DNA of 64,000 nt from Onchocerca lupi. Lineage: Eukaryota > Nematoda > Chromadorea > Rhabditida > Onchocercidae. The stretch covers positions 1-64,000 of the forward strand of contig JAOVVO010000029.1 in the NCBI GenBank assembly GCA_028564675.1. Direction: 5' to 3'. The translations under genes and the position numbers were made by a program. Below, one piece after another: positions 34,451 to 47,700 of this stretch. The notes below the pieces were generated by a model that had not been told where the DNA came from, searched no databases, and worked only from the letters and a program-made list of their open reading frames with translations. How positions within the stretch are numbered: position 1 is the stretch's first letter; each line of letters starts with the position of its first letter.

Positions 34451-37400
34451 ATTGTTTTAGGAATTAATCTTCAATCAAATTTAAATTAGATTGACATTTT
34501 TAATTAAGGAAATCAAAGTTAGTAAAATTAAGTTTCGTTTTTTTTTTCAACGAAATTAGAATAAGGTTGCGATTTTTTTTTTTTTTTTTTTTTTTTGAGG
34601 AAATAATATGAAAAAAAAAATAGGGAAAGAGTTATTAAATTAAATAATAATACAAAACTTTAGATATGATATCCTTTTTTATTAAAATCATTTTTTGATT
34701 TCTAGACTTTTTCTTTTTCACTTGAAATATCCCAATAAATTGTGGTAAAAATTAAAATTGTAATATTTTCTGATTCTTTTTTCGAATTTCTAAATTGTCG
34801 AAATGATTCAGTGTTTCAATTTTCCCTATTTCTCAAATTTAGTTTAAAAAAGATTGATTTGCAAATGTATTTTAGAGAAAGAATATCGAACTTAGCAAGA
34901 CTTTAGCAGTAAGTATTTGACATTATTCAAGTATTAATCATTGATGATGGAGAAAGATGATAAAAAAATGCGACATATTTAATGCGTCATTTATTTGAGA
35001 TGTCATTAAAGTTTCATTTATCTATTCATCCTCGCGACAATCAAATTCGTTTTATTTGAATGAATCAAATATTTCTACGAGTTTTCCACGCATATTTGCG
35101 AAACTAGTCGTAATTATAAAAGCATAAATTTGCAAAAATTTTACGCGAGATTAAAAAAGAATGCAAATATGAAGTGAAAAGTTGAAAATGATTCTTTCCG
35201 AAAAAAAAACGAAAAAAAATTATTTGAAAATTTGATCCTTGTCTTGCTGAAACAATAGCTTTGATATGATAAGATCTTCGTAAAAATTTTTATCATGAAT
35301 TCGCGGATAGAATAGAAACGAAACTTTATTAATCATTAAAAGCGATTAATTAGAAAGAAAAACAAGCTGCTGATATTTAGTCTTAATTTATGAATTGATT
35401 TTAACGAAATTTTTTCCATCGCAATATAATGAAAAAACAGTAAAAGCAACATTACTATTTGGTAAGTTGATTAATTGGAAGTAAAATTTTAAAAAAAAAA
35501 AAAAAAAGAAAAGAAACAAAAAGAATATTTATCGGATAGCAAGTTAAAAGAAATAATGTAAAATGAAGTGATGACATTTCTTTTTTTTTTTTTTTTTGTT
35601 AAATTATTGAAGTTAGCAAATATCCAATTTTGCCATCCTCCAATAATCATTTCGTTTAAAATTTTAGCCGTCGGCAAGAAAAAAGCAAGATTATCGAGTT
35701 TATCAGTAGTTCTACATTGTATCAGCTGCAACTATTGCAACTTGAATTATTGTCACTTCATATTGTCGCATACAATTCATTTTCATAAATTCAGCTCGCA
35801 GAGAAACTGGCTTTTAGATGTTCAACTTCCTTTTTCATCTCTCCAAAACCATTTCTGTTTTTATAAATTCAATTTTCGTAATCACAAATTTTTGTATCTT
35901 AGCGATTCGCTCATCATCTGATATTGATTGCAGCTATTGCTCTCGTTGATTAAGAATCTAATTTTGAAAACTTTAGTTGAAACAACTTGATTCCTTTCTG
36001 GAGATTTATTTTAAAAATTTCACTTCACTTCTCGGACATATATCGATTAGATGAGGGAAAGTTCCACCTTTTTTTTTTTGGAAAATTTTACTTTCTTATG
36101 AACAAAAAAAATAAATTATTCACTGTAAATTTTCAATAATATATTGCAATTGAAAATTTTAGAATGAATAATTTATTTTTAAAATTATTTACTAAAATTC
36201 AAATGTTTTTTTTTTCTTAAACTATTTTATTAAAAAATTCAATTTCTTTTTTTTTCAAATTCTTTACAAAAAATTGAAATAGCAGCATATAACATCGTAA
36301 ACATGTTTTATAGGAATTTCAAGTGATATTAAGCATTGAAAGATTATCGCAAATTATTGGAAAAGCTGATTCATTTGAAATTTTGGTATGAATCTATTAA
36401 TTAACTAATTAATCTTCCTGCTAACATCTGAATCTGGTTTGATTGTAAAACTAAAAATCCCTCCAGCAGTGTTTGCAGATAAATTTGCTTTCATATCTTA
36501 AGTTTTATTATCATTATATTCATTAATAAAAGATGCCGATTATCATCGCATTCAATTGGAGCGTTTGAATTATTTTATTAATCTTTTAAAATAAATCAAT
36601 TAAATTTGCTAAAATTTTTTAAAATTTTGAAAATTATCACGCTTAAACTTTTAGTGATAGTAATTCAATCTCAGAACAACAATCAGTTAATCTTTTACTT
36701 AAAATTTGACAAAATTATGGACAAATCATTTCGGATTGCGTGACATAACGCTTCATCGAATGTTCTCACACGTATCAGCAAGTTTCTTAGAGGAAAAAAA
36801 AATGCATGGAAGAATTTAACGTGATTTCAGCGTGAATTTCTAAAAGGATTCAACGTGAATTTCTAGGTGCGTAAAATTTGTTCAACTCCTAAATAACTCT
36901 GAGTAATTCAAAGTTATCTTTCAAGTGAAATAATATAAATAATAATCTGGAGATTCTGACAGATTTCTGATTCGATACATCAAAATTAGAAAATGTGATG
37001 AAATTTTTGATTGAAGCAATGTAATGGTTTCAAAACAATCAAATTAAATCAAATAGAAATTGAACTGAAAAATTTGGTTACAAATAAGGAGTAATTTATG
37101 AAATAATAGTAGTGTTCAGGTAGTCATAATCTTATAAGAACTTCTTTAAATCATGAATCTGTTGGTGAATTTTTTAAATCATGAATCTATTGTGAAGAAT
37201 CTTTAGTGAAATTTTTAGAATCATAAATCTCTAGTGAAAAATTTTTAGTGGATTCGTTAAATCATGAATCTATATTCTGTTGAAAGAATCTAATAATATG
37301 TTTACGTCCTCATTTGATATTTCTTTTTCTTTTTTTTGAAATATCAGATTCATTATTTTCACATTTATAGATGAAGTAATTGATTGGTCGAATGTAGAAA

Positions 37401-38794
37401 ATGAATTCTTCCTGGTCGATAGTATGAATGATAGGAAATGACACCAAGGAAGAGGAGAAAGAGATGTTGGTGGAAGCCAAGAAGAATAACTCCTTAATGG
37501 CTTAGTCTAGAAGCAAAAAATATATTGAGCCAAGTATGAGAGAATCAATAACGGAGGAGAAGATAGCTAGAGTTAGCGCTCCTTTGAACAAAATGTATTT
37601 CCTGGCTTGAAGTCAATAATATTATCAAAATAGTTGAGATGATAAAAAGCAAATATCGATTTTTATACAGATGAAAATCAAAAATTAATAAAAAATCTTC
37701 CTTAATCTTCTGGAGGACATTCAGTTGAAAGTAGTTCGTTACTTTTTAAAATTAGCATTATTACATCTTCAAAGCATATTAGAATTTTATTCTTCAACAA
37801 AGAGTCAATTTGAGATTGTAAGTGACAATTAGAAAAATGCAATTTTATTTTCATAAAACTCTTGACCTAAAAAAAAAAAAAACGAATTTTCCATTTCTTT
37901 CTGGAATTTACAAATCTCACAGATTCAGTTATGCGAAATGCAAAGAAATTTTCGTGTGAAAATAAAATAAGAAAGATGATGAAATTGTAGTAATTCGGAT
38001 TTAATATAATTGATTTGGGACCATAAATGAAATGTACGCTTTATAATTATTATTACTCATATCATTTAATTTTGATCATATGAAATAGCTAACGTCATTT
38101 AAATTTAAAAAACATATATCACCAGTTTGTTTGCTTTTTTTCCTTTTTTTTTTTTTTTGGAGTAATAATAGCAATTATCGATTCTTTGCAAAATATTACT
38201 CTTACCTTTTCCAGAAAAAAAAAGTCGAATAATTCGTTCTGTCGTTTTTTCGAAACTTTTAAGTTTACAAAAATCACGTTTTTTTTTTCCTTTTTTTTTT
38301 ATTGTTTCCAGATCGACATCAATTGGTGTTGATGGAAAAGCTTAGAATTGAATCATTTCTGATATTTAATTTGAATTCAAATTGAAACCTTAAATTGGAA
38401 AACAAATATAAGATGTAACCAATAAAATTGCTGGAACTAGTTTGTTGTAATTTAAATTTTAACGAAAAAAAATACTTACCTAAAGTGAAGATAGAATATC
38501 AGAAGCGAAATTATTTACTTCTTTTGATGAACTGAATTATGCGCTTTCAAACTATCAATGCTTGAATACATAAACTTTCTTCAATTTAATTATTCCTTTA
38601 ATTTTCAAGATGAATTGCATTCATAGATAATATGAATTTCTAGAAAGATTCAAATCTTACCAATCTTCCAATACTATTGTTATCAGAAAATTGACATTGT
38701 TAATTTGACATAGATTATTGATTGCTTTATTTATTTATTTGTTACATACATTTAGTGGTCTATCATTTATAATCATTAATAATGATAGTGAATA
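34451..38794. other. Non-coding region upstream of the DB gene / downstream of the F-box gene
   Basis: More than 4 kb without a convincing gene. Poly-T and poly-A tracts at 34570-34596, 35490-35507, 35580-35597 and 38141-38159 produce spurious open frames rich in Phe and Lys. A good donor-like CTTTAG|GTAAGTA on the minus strand near 38475 could belong to a 5' UTR exon of the DB-module gene, but nothing else supports this. A short-period repeat lies at 37140-37275. Confidence 0.4.
37140..37275. repeat. AAATCATGAATCT tandem motifs
   Basis: Four imperfect repeats of (A/G)AATCATGAATCTNTTG/CTAGTGAA with irregular spacers of 20-40 bp. No gene context. Confidence 0.6.
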
Positions 38795-41700
38795 TCACAT
38801 AATTCCATCGATATTTATATCATTCATCTTCAAGTATTCATTACGTGTAAGAATACGTCCCTTCCAGAGAAATACACGACAATCGCCTTTTCGATTTCCA
38901 AACCGTAACGGCGATGTTTTATTGCCCAAAATTCGTACAAGACTCAATCTGAAATTTACAGTTGCTGGACCAAATCCACGAAGTCGACCAAGTTGAAACG
39001 TGATTTCACGTTGCACTCGATGACATACATCTTGTAAGATCTGAAACATGATAACTTTTGATATACTATAAGTCGGATTGGAAAAAAAAAAAAATCATGT
39101 TTCAAATTATAGAAATTGAACTAACTGGCATTCTTTCGTCGTTAAAAACATCAAAAAATTCCATTGAGGTAGAATTAAGTGGGTACCATGATAGATCAAT
39201 TTTGATTGATTCTGTTACTATGATCCGTTTCGTCTGAATAAATTATATGAAAATTACCAAATAAACTAAAGTTTGGCATTGCTTTAAGAAACTTTGGAAT
39301 TTCATTAGAATCATTAAGATTAAATGATTATACTCATGTTTGGAACTTCTAATAATAATGAGCTCATTCAAGCAAGGCTCTTCCAGAAAGACCGCTAATG
39401 TCATTTGGAAATATAACTTTGAAATTATAACAGGTAACTTTTTAAAACATTGATTAATCTTTTAAAAACTTTTATAACTGATTTATAAATTAGAGAAAAT
39501 AAATGAAATAAGCTAAAAAAGTACTGATGGAGGTAAGTGGGCATTTGCAAGCTGTACGAAATCATTTAAATTTAATGCTTCGAATGTTATTGTCGATAAT
39601 GAACGGAACATTTTCAAAAGTTCAAATATTTGTTCGCTTGTTGAAGGCTAAAAATTTTTTGAATAAAATTTGGAAAAAAAAAAGTGAATTTTTGTTTTAA
39701 TTTTTAAATTCGATAATATTTAAAACTTATATTAACTTACTTTAAGAAAAGTTCGTGCAAGCGTTAAGTGGCTCAAATGTTCCATAGTAGTCATTGTTTC
39801 TGCAACTTCAATAACAGCAGCGATACGATTCTAAAATATTTTAAACGTCTAGACATAAATTAGATTAAGCTTCTGAATTTTTTTGTTTACATGAAGAGTG
39901 TAGAGATTTTTTTTTTTTAAATATAAATTTAAAGCGAAATTTTTAAATAAAACGATAAATTACTTCAGCAGTAGAAGGCCCTTCTGGCACAATAACAGTT
40001 AATAATAATTCCAAACGTCGCAAAGTGGTTGCTAAAGCTCGACATATAACTAGCAATTGTCGAATACGAATTCGATGTGTACAAATTCGAAGATCTTCAA
40101 TTGGGGCGCAAATTTTATCCAGTGGTGGAACATCAACTAAACTTAGCGCTTCTCGAATATGAAGTGTACGAAGATTTGGCAATGTAAGAAAATCGCCCAA
40201 AGTATACAGAAGGCTGAAAATTATTCCAAATTCATTTTCACAGAAATTCCATTTTTCATTTGTCAATTATATTTTTGAATACAAGTAATTATTTATTATT
40301 TCAAACTATACAGCCATAAAATTACTTAATTTTTATTCTTCAAATGCTTCCTAATTACTTCCATTTTTTGGAATTTACATTTATGAACAGTTTGAATTGG
40401 AGTTTATTTTATTCAGTTTTGCATCAGACAGTCATTACTAACATACAGATATGTAGCATGAAATACTTAAGATATAAAAATATTGCGCTAAAAATTAATA
40501 CAAGATTTCCAAATTTTTTAATGAAATATTTGGTTGAAACTTTAAGAAAAAGATATTTTTCCTTTTACCGAACTTTTTAAAGTTTCAAATTTCTTACCTT
40601 AAATTATCACGTATACTGCATAATTTGACGATTTCCAATTTCCGTAGCAATGAAAAAAAGCCTTCTTCTGCTGATATCTTATTGCAACGGTCCAGAAATC
40701 GCATCGTTGAAGATTCTACCAAAATTGTTTTTACATTGCTATAAAAGTTATTATCTGATGTTTTCAGGATTTCTTTTTTTCTTTCTTTTTTTTTACAATC
40801 CTTTATGAAATATTCAGCCTCATGGACATCTAGTCTCGTATTATAGACAAAGTTACTCGGCCAATTAATGCATTTAAGGAAATTTTAATTGGTATCATTT
40901 TAAAAGTATGTAAATAAATATTGGAATTACTATAAATTGAAATCAGAACAAAAATCTTAGATTTAAATATTGAATGAGTGAAACATCGGAAATAACCGGA
41001 AATTATTAAGCATTGGAATAGCTTTAGCAGTACGAATTATGCCCAGTGCAGGAGAATTGGTAAGAGCTTGATAGGCATGCGTTACAATCTGGAAAGTTTC
41101 CTTCTCTCCAACATTTTATAAATTTTTGGATTTCTCATAAATTGAACTTTATTTTTTATCAAATATCCTCTTGTAAATCGTGACGATAAAATAAAAGAAC
41201 CAACGGTTTTATTCGCTCTATCTTCAATCGGTACCCTTGTCAAATAAAGATGCTGAACATCAACCCAACTACTCAGCTCTTCAGCCAATCTGAATTTTTT
41301 CGAAGAATTGAATAATTAACATAATTTTTACATTTTTCCGACACTGATCACAAGTTAATATTTTTTAAAATCTATATCGACCAATTATGCTTAATTCATT
41401 TGTAAACCTTTTATTGAATTTGTCAAACTTAATTCTTTTAAAGTTCACTGAGATTGCAAACAATGATTTATTTCGCGCAGAATAGTAAACATTTACACAA
41501 TTATTTTCCAAAATTCATTAAAAACCTTTTATTAATACAGCAAATGCGACATCGTGTAGGAGCATCACATAGATAAAAGATCATTTTAATAAGTTCGAAT
41601 GGTAATGAAATCTGCGAATTTTGCTGCATAATAATGGACAATATTAGGAAATAGAACAGATGTTAAGTATATCGTCTTGACTTTTGAGAAATTTGAAGGT

Positions 41701-41984
41701 ATTAAAAACAATTGCTATAGGAAGGAAGATAGATTGTTTAGATGGAAACTTACCAATTTATGCATATTGTTGTTTAAACTTTTTAAGCGAATAATTTCAT
41801 CATGTTGTTCGGCAACATTACGCTTTAATATCGTTACTGTTTGCCGTAAATCTTCAATGGTTGCTTCTCGACGTTCCAAAATTTCACGTAAACCTTCCAA
41901 TGTGCAGTTTTCACTTCCTGAGCTTCCACCACTTTCAGCATCATATGTTTGTGGTGAATTTTCTCCTTCTGATTGTTCTTCCAT
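38795..41984 (-). CDS. F-box protein, coiled coil plus LRR-like repeats, about eleven exons
   Basis: This is an F-box protein, so probably a substrate receptor of an SCF ubiquitin ligase. The minus-strand exons are 41984-41754, 41623-41526, 41289-41235, 41088-40997, 40738-40598, 40213-39964, 39830-39741, 39647-39525, 39416-39258, 39233-39126 and 39040-38795 (1593 nt, 530 residues). Exon 1 is acidic/Ser-rich and then a coiled coil (LREILERREATIEDL, ILKRNVAEQHDEII). Exon 2 holds the F-box: QISLPFELIKMIFYLCDAPT. The remainder has irregular Leu/Ile-rich segments (LPNLRTLHIREAL, LRRLELLLTV, MEHLSHLTLA) like a diverged LRR domain. The end of exon 3 is uncertain: a donor at 41234 (GTACCG) is used here, but a longer frame-preserving form using a later GTTCAA donor is possible. 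The family is secure; the orthologue is not identified. Confidence 0.82.
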
Positions 41985-42113
41985 TTTAAGGATTTTTTTT
42001 ACTAAATTTTTTTTTTGTTATTTTATCACTATTTTTACTACCATTTTGTCACTTTTGTTTTATTATAATTATTTGATTTTTTTTTTTGTGAATGAATTTT
42101 ATTTATTTACTGT

Positions 42114-42560
42114 CGAAAAATTCCGAAAAATGGTTTAATTACCCAAGTTTGAGGTCAAGAAGCGCGACAATAATTCTAAATGAACTGCCGAACGATAAAC
42201 ATGTTTATTTACAAAGAATAAATATGTTTTTCGCCAAAATGATCAACATGTTTAACACCAAAAGAAGAAACATGTTTATTAACAAAGTGTTTTCAACTAA
42301 AACGACAAACATGTTTACCGCCAAAATGCTCCAACTAACAAGTAAACAAAGCGAGATCATGAGGCGGCAAATTGGAGATCAGGAAAGGAGGAGCTCTGAA
42401 AGGATATATAAAGTTCGGATTTATGAAAGCAGCACTCTTTTTGGGGAATATTCTCTCGAACGGTTTTCCATAGAAGCCGTTTTCTACTAACTCTCTATAA
42501 CAGTTTCACTCAATTCGACAGATCTACAATTCGATACTTCAACAGCGACAATTCGACAAA
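42114..42560 (+). repeat. Dispersed repeat family B, copy 3
   Basis: It begins AATTCCGAAAAATGG, then several units around AAACATGTTTA with CGCCAAAATG spacers (42190-42330), CTCCAACTAACAAGTAAACAAAGCGAG, CATGAGGCGG, GGAGATCAGGAAAGGAGGAG, and a TATA-like GGATATATAAAGTTCGGATTT. It is followed by a tail rich in ATTCGACA / ACAATTCGACA motifs up to about 42600. It lies about 130 bp upstream of the F-box start codon in the opposite orientation, so its TATA-like element points away from that gene. Confidence 0.72.
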
Positions 42561-44728
42561 CCCATCGACACGAACAACAATTCAACAGAAGGCTATTTCC
42601 GAATTACAAATCAATCAAAGTTTTTCCCCAACATTTACACCATTTTTAAATTTTTTTCAAAACCGATGAAAAAATCGTTGAAAATATATTTTTTTTTAAA
42701 TTTCATTTTTGTTCGGAATTTTCCTCTTATTTTCAAGAGAATTCAATATTCTTACGAATAGGAAAAAATGAAAGTTTTGGTATAAAATGATGGAAAAATG
42801 ATAATGGCTTAGATTATTTAATGCTGATATCGAAGTTTAGAGAAAAACTTTAAAAGCATTATGTGCAATTCTTGCAGAATAATTAACTTTAGTTTGAAAA
42901 CTGAAATAGATTTTAATCTGAAAACAATTAACTTTACCCAGTATGATACGATGCATAACTTACGTGATATAGCAAAATCAGATTAGTAATACATGAAGCT
43001 AGACAAACTACAGCCTAATGATTTGCAAAATACTAGAAATGACATAATAATTGCTTGCTTTCTCATATTTATAGTCTTATTTTCCTCTCAAATTAGTGAC
43101 CGGTAACATGATGAAAATTTTTCGAGAATGCACGTCAAGTAATTTTCAAAATTTCTGAATGAGATGAATTGAGTAAACCAAACGATGCAATCTTCAGCGT
43201 TTTTACACGTAAACAAAGCCAGCATGCATTTAATTAGATTATGACAGATCTCATTTGACATGCTAAGTTGGATTAGAATCTAAAGGTCTTCAGAAGGAAA
43301 TTGCCGAAAGAAAGTAAACTGAGTAAGCCTGATGATATAATTTTTTTGTGTCTTGAAGTATAAGCAAAGATAGAACTTAATCAATTAGATTATCATAGCT
43401 TTCGCATTGCATACTACGCTGAATCAGAATCCCAAGATCCAGAATCTCAAGGCCGTGAATTTCTAGCGTAAACAAATTGTTGTCTCATTCAAAATTTGCA
43501 ACAATATCACTCTTGTAACGAATTCTTTCAAATTTCTATTTCTAATTCGCCGCTACAGTAGTTTTTGCGCTGTTCCGCTTCAACTATTGTCATGGCTTTT
43601 GAAGCATTCGTTTTTTGAACTTTACCGCGTTCGCAAGTCGATTCCAATAAAATGTAAACAAATGTTGTCTCTCCCTTATTGTGTTTTCTCTCTCTCTCCG
43701 TGGTTTGCGAATTTGGGGTTCGTTCGGTATGTGAATACATGTATTTGACGTGTCACTGTTACGTATTACCTCGTCTGACGTGTTACGCTCGATGTCACGT
43801 GTATATACACTTCACGTAGTATGGCTTTTATTTCCTTCTTTTCATATCTTTTATTGATTCATCCATTTCCGATCTTTTATTATTACAGTTGTTACCATTA
43901 TTGTTTTATTATCAGTATTATTGTACTTCTGCTGTGGCGTTTTGCAAGAATGTTTTTTTATTGAAATTTTATTTTCACACTTCATGTTTAATTCTAAATA
44001 GAATCTGGAAATTAGCGAAGTTTTACGACATAATAGCACTAGTTGAAATGACAAATTGTTAATTAGTTGGTATTCGATATTAATAGTTATCGTTATTTAC
44101 TAGTCTTGGGTCTTTTTCCTATTTAAGAAACTCATAAGTAACCTAAATACTTTCGATCGACAAGTTTTTGATACCCGCTAAATTTTCATCGATGTTACCA
44201 ATGTCTTCTTTGACGGTATAGATGCAAAATATATTGATAAAAGATATCTCTACTTATCATCTCTTGTAGAGCATGTATTTTTACTCTTTTATTGTGTTAT
44301 CAATATTACATCTGATAATTACAGATAACTCTCTTATTATATTGTTGTTTGTATGTTTTCAGTTTTTAGTTATTATTTTTTAACGATTTTCTGCTAAAAA
44401 AATTAGTTTTAATTATTTGAAAGGTGGATTAGAATGTTTTAAGGGTGAGTTGATCAGTTCGTAATTTTTAGAAATAACTCATCCAACAATTATAGATAAC
44501 CTTCCAAATCGTTTTTTTTTTTTTTTTTTTTTTTTAAATGTATTTGATTGATTGATATATCATACTTCGAAATCGTTTTTTTTTTTTCCTTTTTTTTTTT
44601 TTAATTCTGTTTGTTCGTTTAATATTATAGATATATCATCAGTATCTTCATTATTCCATTATTTGTCGCGTTTTCAATAGATCTATTTTTGTGTCTAGTG
44701 TGAATTGGCTTTCTTTATTTTAGGATTA
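42561..44728. other. dpl-1 upstream region
   Basis: No coding exon recognised. Bases 43540-43820 are clearly less AT-rich than the surroundings and contain a CT run and several ACGTG-type motifs (GACGTGTCAC, GACGTGTTACG, TCACGTG). This is the best candidate for a dpl-1 promoter or 5' UTR region. Long T runs at 44511-44537 and 44576-44602 precede the first exon, whose acceptor TTTTAG ends 5 nt before the ATG. Confidence 0.45.
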
Positions 44729-47700
44729 ATGGATGAACGTGAAACGAGTAGCACACCATCAGAACTTGCAACTCATCTAACACGAAGAGTTACATCGTCT
44801 GGTCAGAATAGTTATAGTGCTGTGAGTTTAATTATGAAACAATTGGATAAAACAGATAATTGATGAATATTGACTGTATAAAATTGTCAGAATTCTCTAG
44901 TCTTTTATCGGAAAATGTTTGTTGAGATGTTATTCGAAATTTTCTCATGGAGAACACTTTCCTAAAACTTTTAAAAATGAATTCAGATTATTGTATATTT
45001 GAAAATCATTTAAATGTGTTTTAAATGCTCTCTCATTCATATATCTATTTTCAGGGAACCGGAGCAACAAGACGACTTTCGACACATGCCTCAGTTGGTT
45101 CACCTATGTCAATATCTACGGTGGTACCGAATCGTTATATACCGGTCACTCGTATAAGCACACATCCCGCTGGTAATTCTCCTCTGTTTGCAGCAAAAAG
45201 GCCCTTAGCAAGTAATTACGCATGTGATCTTCAACTGATACGGAAATTTCCTCGTAGTACCGACAAATCCAAAGGCTTGCGACACTTCAGTACCAAAGTT
45301 TGTGAAAAAGTAAAAGAAAAAGGACATACGAATTATAATGAGGCATGTTTATTGTTATTTCTTTTCTCTTTTTTTTTTTTTATTAAACTTCATTTGATAG
45401 AAACCCATTTCATTAAGTTATGTTGTTTCTGTTAATTTTTCTGTTTGTTCCTCTTTGTTATTATTGTAAAAAAATTCACAGTATCTTTCTTTTGAGATAT
45501 GAAATGTGGCTTAGAATTGTAAACCGTATCATGTATCTAGTAATAGTCAATGAATTATTGGTTTTATTTGTATTTTAGGCTGTTTTCTTTCTAAATTTTC
45601 ATAAATTTGAGTCGGTTTATTTTCGTTTTTTATGGAAAATTCATATGTTTTCTAAAATAATCTTTCGTTTTCTTAGGTAGCTGATGAACTGGTTTCTGAA
45701 TATTTTGATTCAGCAGATGTTCAGCCTACAGATACGGTATATTTTCATTTTAAAATCGCATAATTTTTCGAAAAGTCAGATTTTAGCGGGAATGAAAAAC
45801 TCGTTTTTCCCTAACAAAGCATTTCTAATTTTCACAGAATTTAAAATTTTCCGATATCCCAGTTTTAGAAATGAGTGAACTGAAAGCTTGTATGCGATAG
45901 AAAGAGGAAAATAGAGAGATTTAAATTGAAATGAATCATTATAAATTTAAATGAAAATTAAGGCATTGACTAATGAAAGATATATAATTATGATAAATTA
46001 AGGGTTATTTAAGAGTGTAATTTTTTATGACAATTGTTAGACTTATTCGTCGTAGTTTAAGAATTTGTGGCTCATCTTAACAAGTTTATTTTTTTTTATC
46101 TCTTATAAGTCATGTAAACATTTTTCTTTCCGAAAAATGTTCAGGAAAAGCAGCAATACGATATGAAGAATATTCGACGTCGTGTCTATGATGCATTAAA
46201 TGTACTAATGGCTATGAATATCATTGAAAAAGAGAAGAAAGAAATTCGATGGGTTGGATTACCAACTTCTTCAGTACAGGAATGTCGTAAATTAGAGGAA
46301 GAAAAAGCAAAGCGTCAGGAACGAATACGTCATAAATCCGATCAGCTTCAGGAGCTCATAATACAGGTAAACCGTTATTGCTAGTTGCTTTATTAATTAA
46401 TTTTCTGTTACAATCATATAAACCTAGCTCTCTTGTTCTCTGACATGGTAACTCATATTTTTTTATGAAAGAATTCTAAGTTGTAAGTTCTATTCCTTTG
46501 ATAACTGAATGCTTCACAATGTTTATCAAAATATTTCAATAAGTCTTAAAAAATTATGGTAACAATTGGAACTTTTTTTTTTTTCGACGGAACGAAATCA
46601 GTTAATATCAAATGGGACTTTTTTGGCCGAGCGAAATTTATTCTAGCTTAAGCTTAAATTGGACTACGTATCATGCTGATACGAAAATTTTTTTCAACTT
46701 TAAGCACATTGTCTCTTTAGCTTGTGGCGTACAAAACATTGGTCGAAAAGAATCGCGAACTGGAGCGTGATAACGGTCGTCCAAGAGAAGATTCAGTACT
46801 CTATTTACCATTCATCATTGTCAATACAGCAAAGAAAACATTTATCGATTGTGCTATTTCCCATGACAAGTTTGCTCCCAGCTTTCTTTCTTTTGCATTT
46901 TTTGTCAAAATATGGCAATCGCAATCTCACTCTGGCCTCACGCTACTTATTCAAAACCGAAATTCTGATTTCTTAGGCCCGTAAAATATATGATTAGATA
47001 GTGATCCCTCAATATGATTATACTGTCATTACAAAACTTTTATTTATATTCATATTCGCAACGGAATATTGAATAGGTAGGCTATCGTCAAAAAGGTATC
47101 TTTATATATATAAAATAGAAAAAAGGAATTGTTTCTTTAGTATCGAAATCTAATATTTTATTATTCATTATTTCCTGTAATCTAGCCCTTTAAAACAGTT
47201 TTTTATCATTTTTTTTTTTTTTTTGAAAAACTTTATTTCCTACTTTTTTTTTGTTAAATTTTTCCTCATAATTTCGAGCTAAAAGATCTAAAAATTTCGG
47301 CTACCATTTTGGCTCTCAGTTTTGTTCAGTTATTTAGATGATGCCACTGTTATTAAAGTTTATTATTTCTATGCATGTGTAAATTAGGATTAGTAAAAAT
47401 CTAATATTTTAAGAACTGAGTATTTGTTCAATTTCGATCAACCATTCGAAATCCATGATGATATCGAGGTATTGAAAAGACTCGGACTTGCGTATGGCTT
47501 AGATCGCGGTGAAGTTAGTGATGCTGATCGTAATAAAATCAAATCATACTTGCCCCTTTGTCTTCGTGATTATGTTGACCAGATTGTTGATGGTGAGTCT
47601 TCTGAGTTTTAAAGAATTAAAATAGTTATGTTTAGCATAATGATGTAAATAATGAAATTGATATTTATTTAATGTTACTAAATTCAAGTTTATTTTTGCT

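Noticed and set aside
35489..35921. Phe/Lys-rich frames of 80-117 codons
   Set aside because: Driven by poly-A and poly-T tracts; no start context, splice sites or homology.
41677..42138. Plus-strand frame of 153 codons
   Set aside because: It is antisense to the well-supported F-box exon 1 and has poly-Phe composition outside it.
43528..43740. Minus-strand frame of 70 codons (SQTTERERKHNKG..)
   Set aside because: It falls in the dpl-1 upstream island, has no flanking exon and reads a CT run; promoter sequence is likelier.
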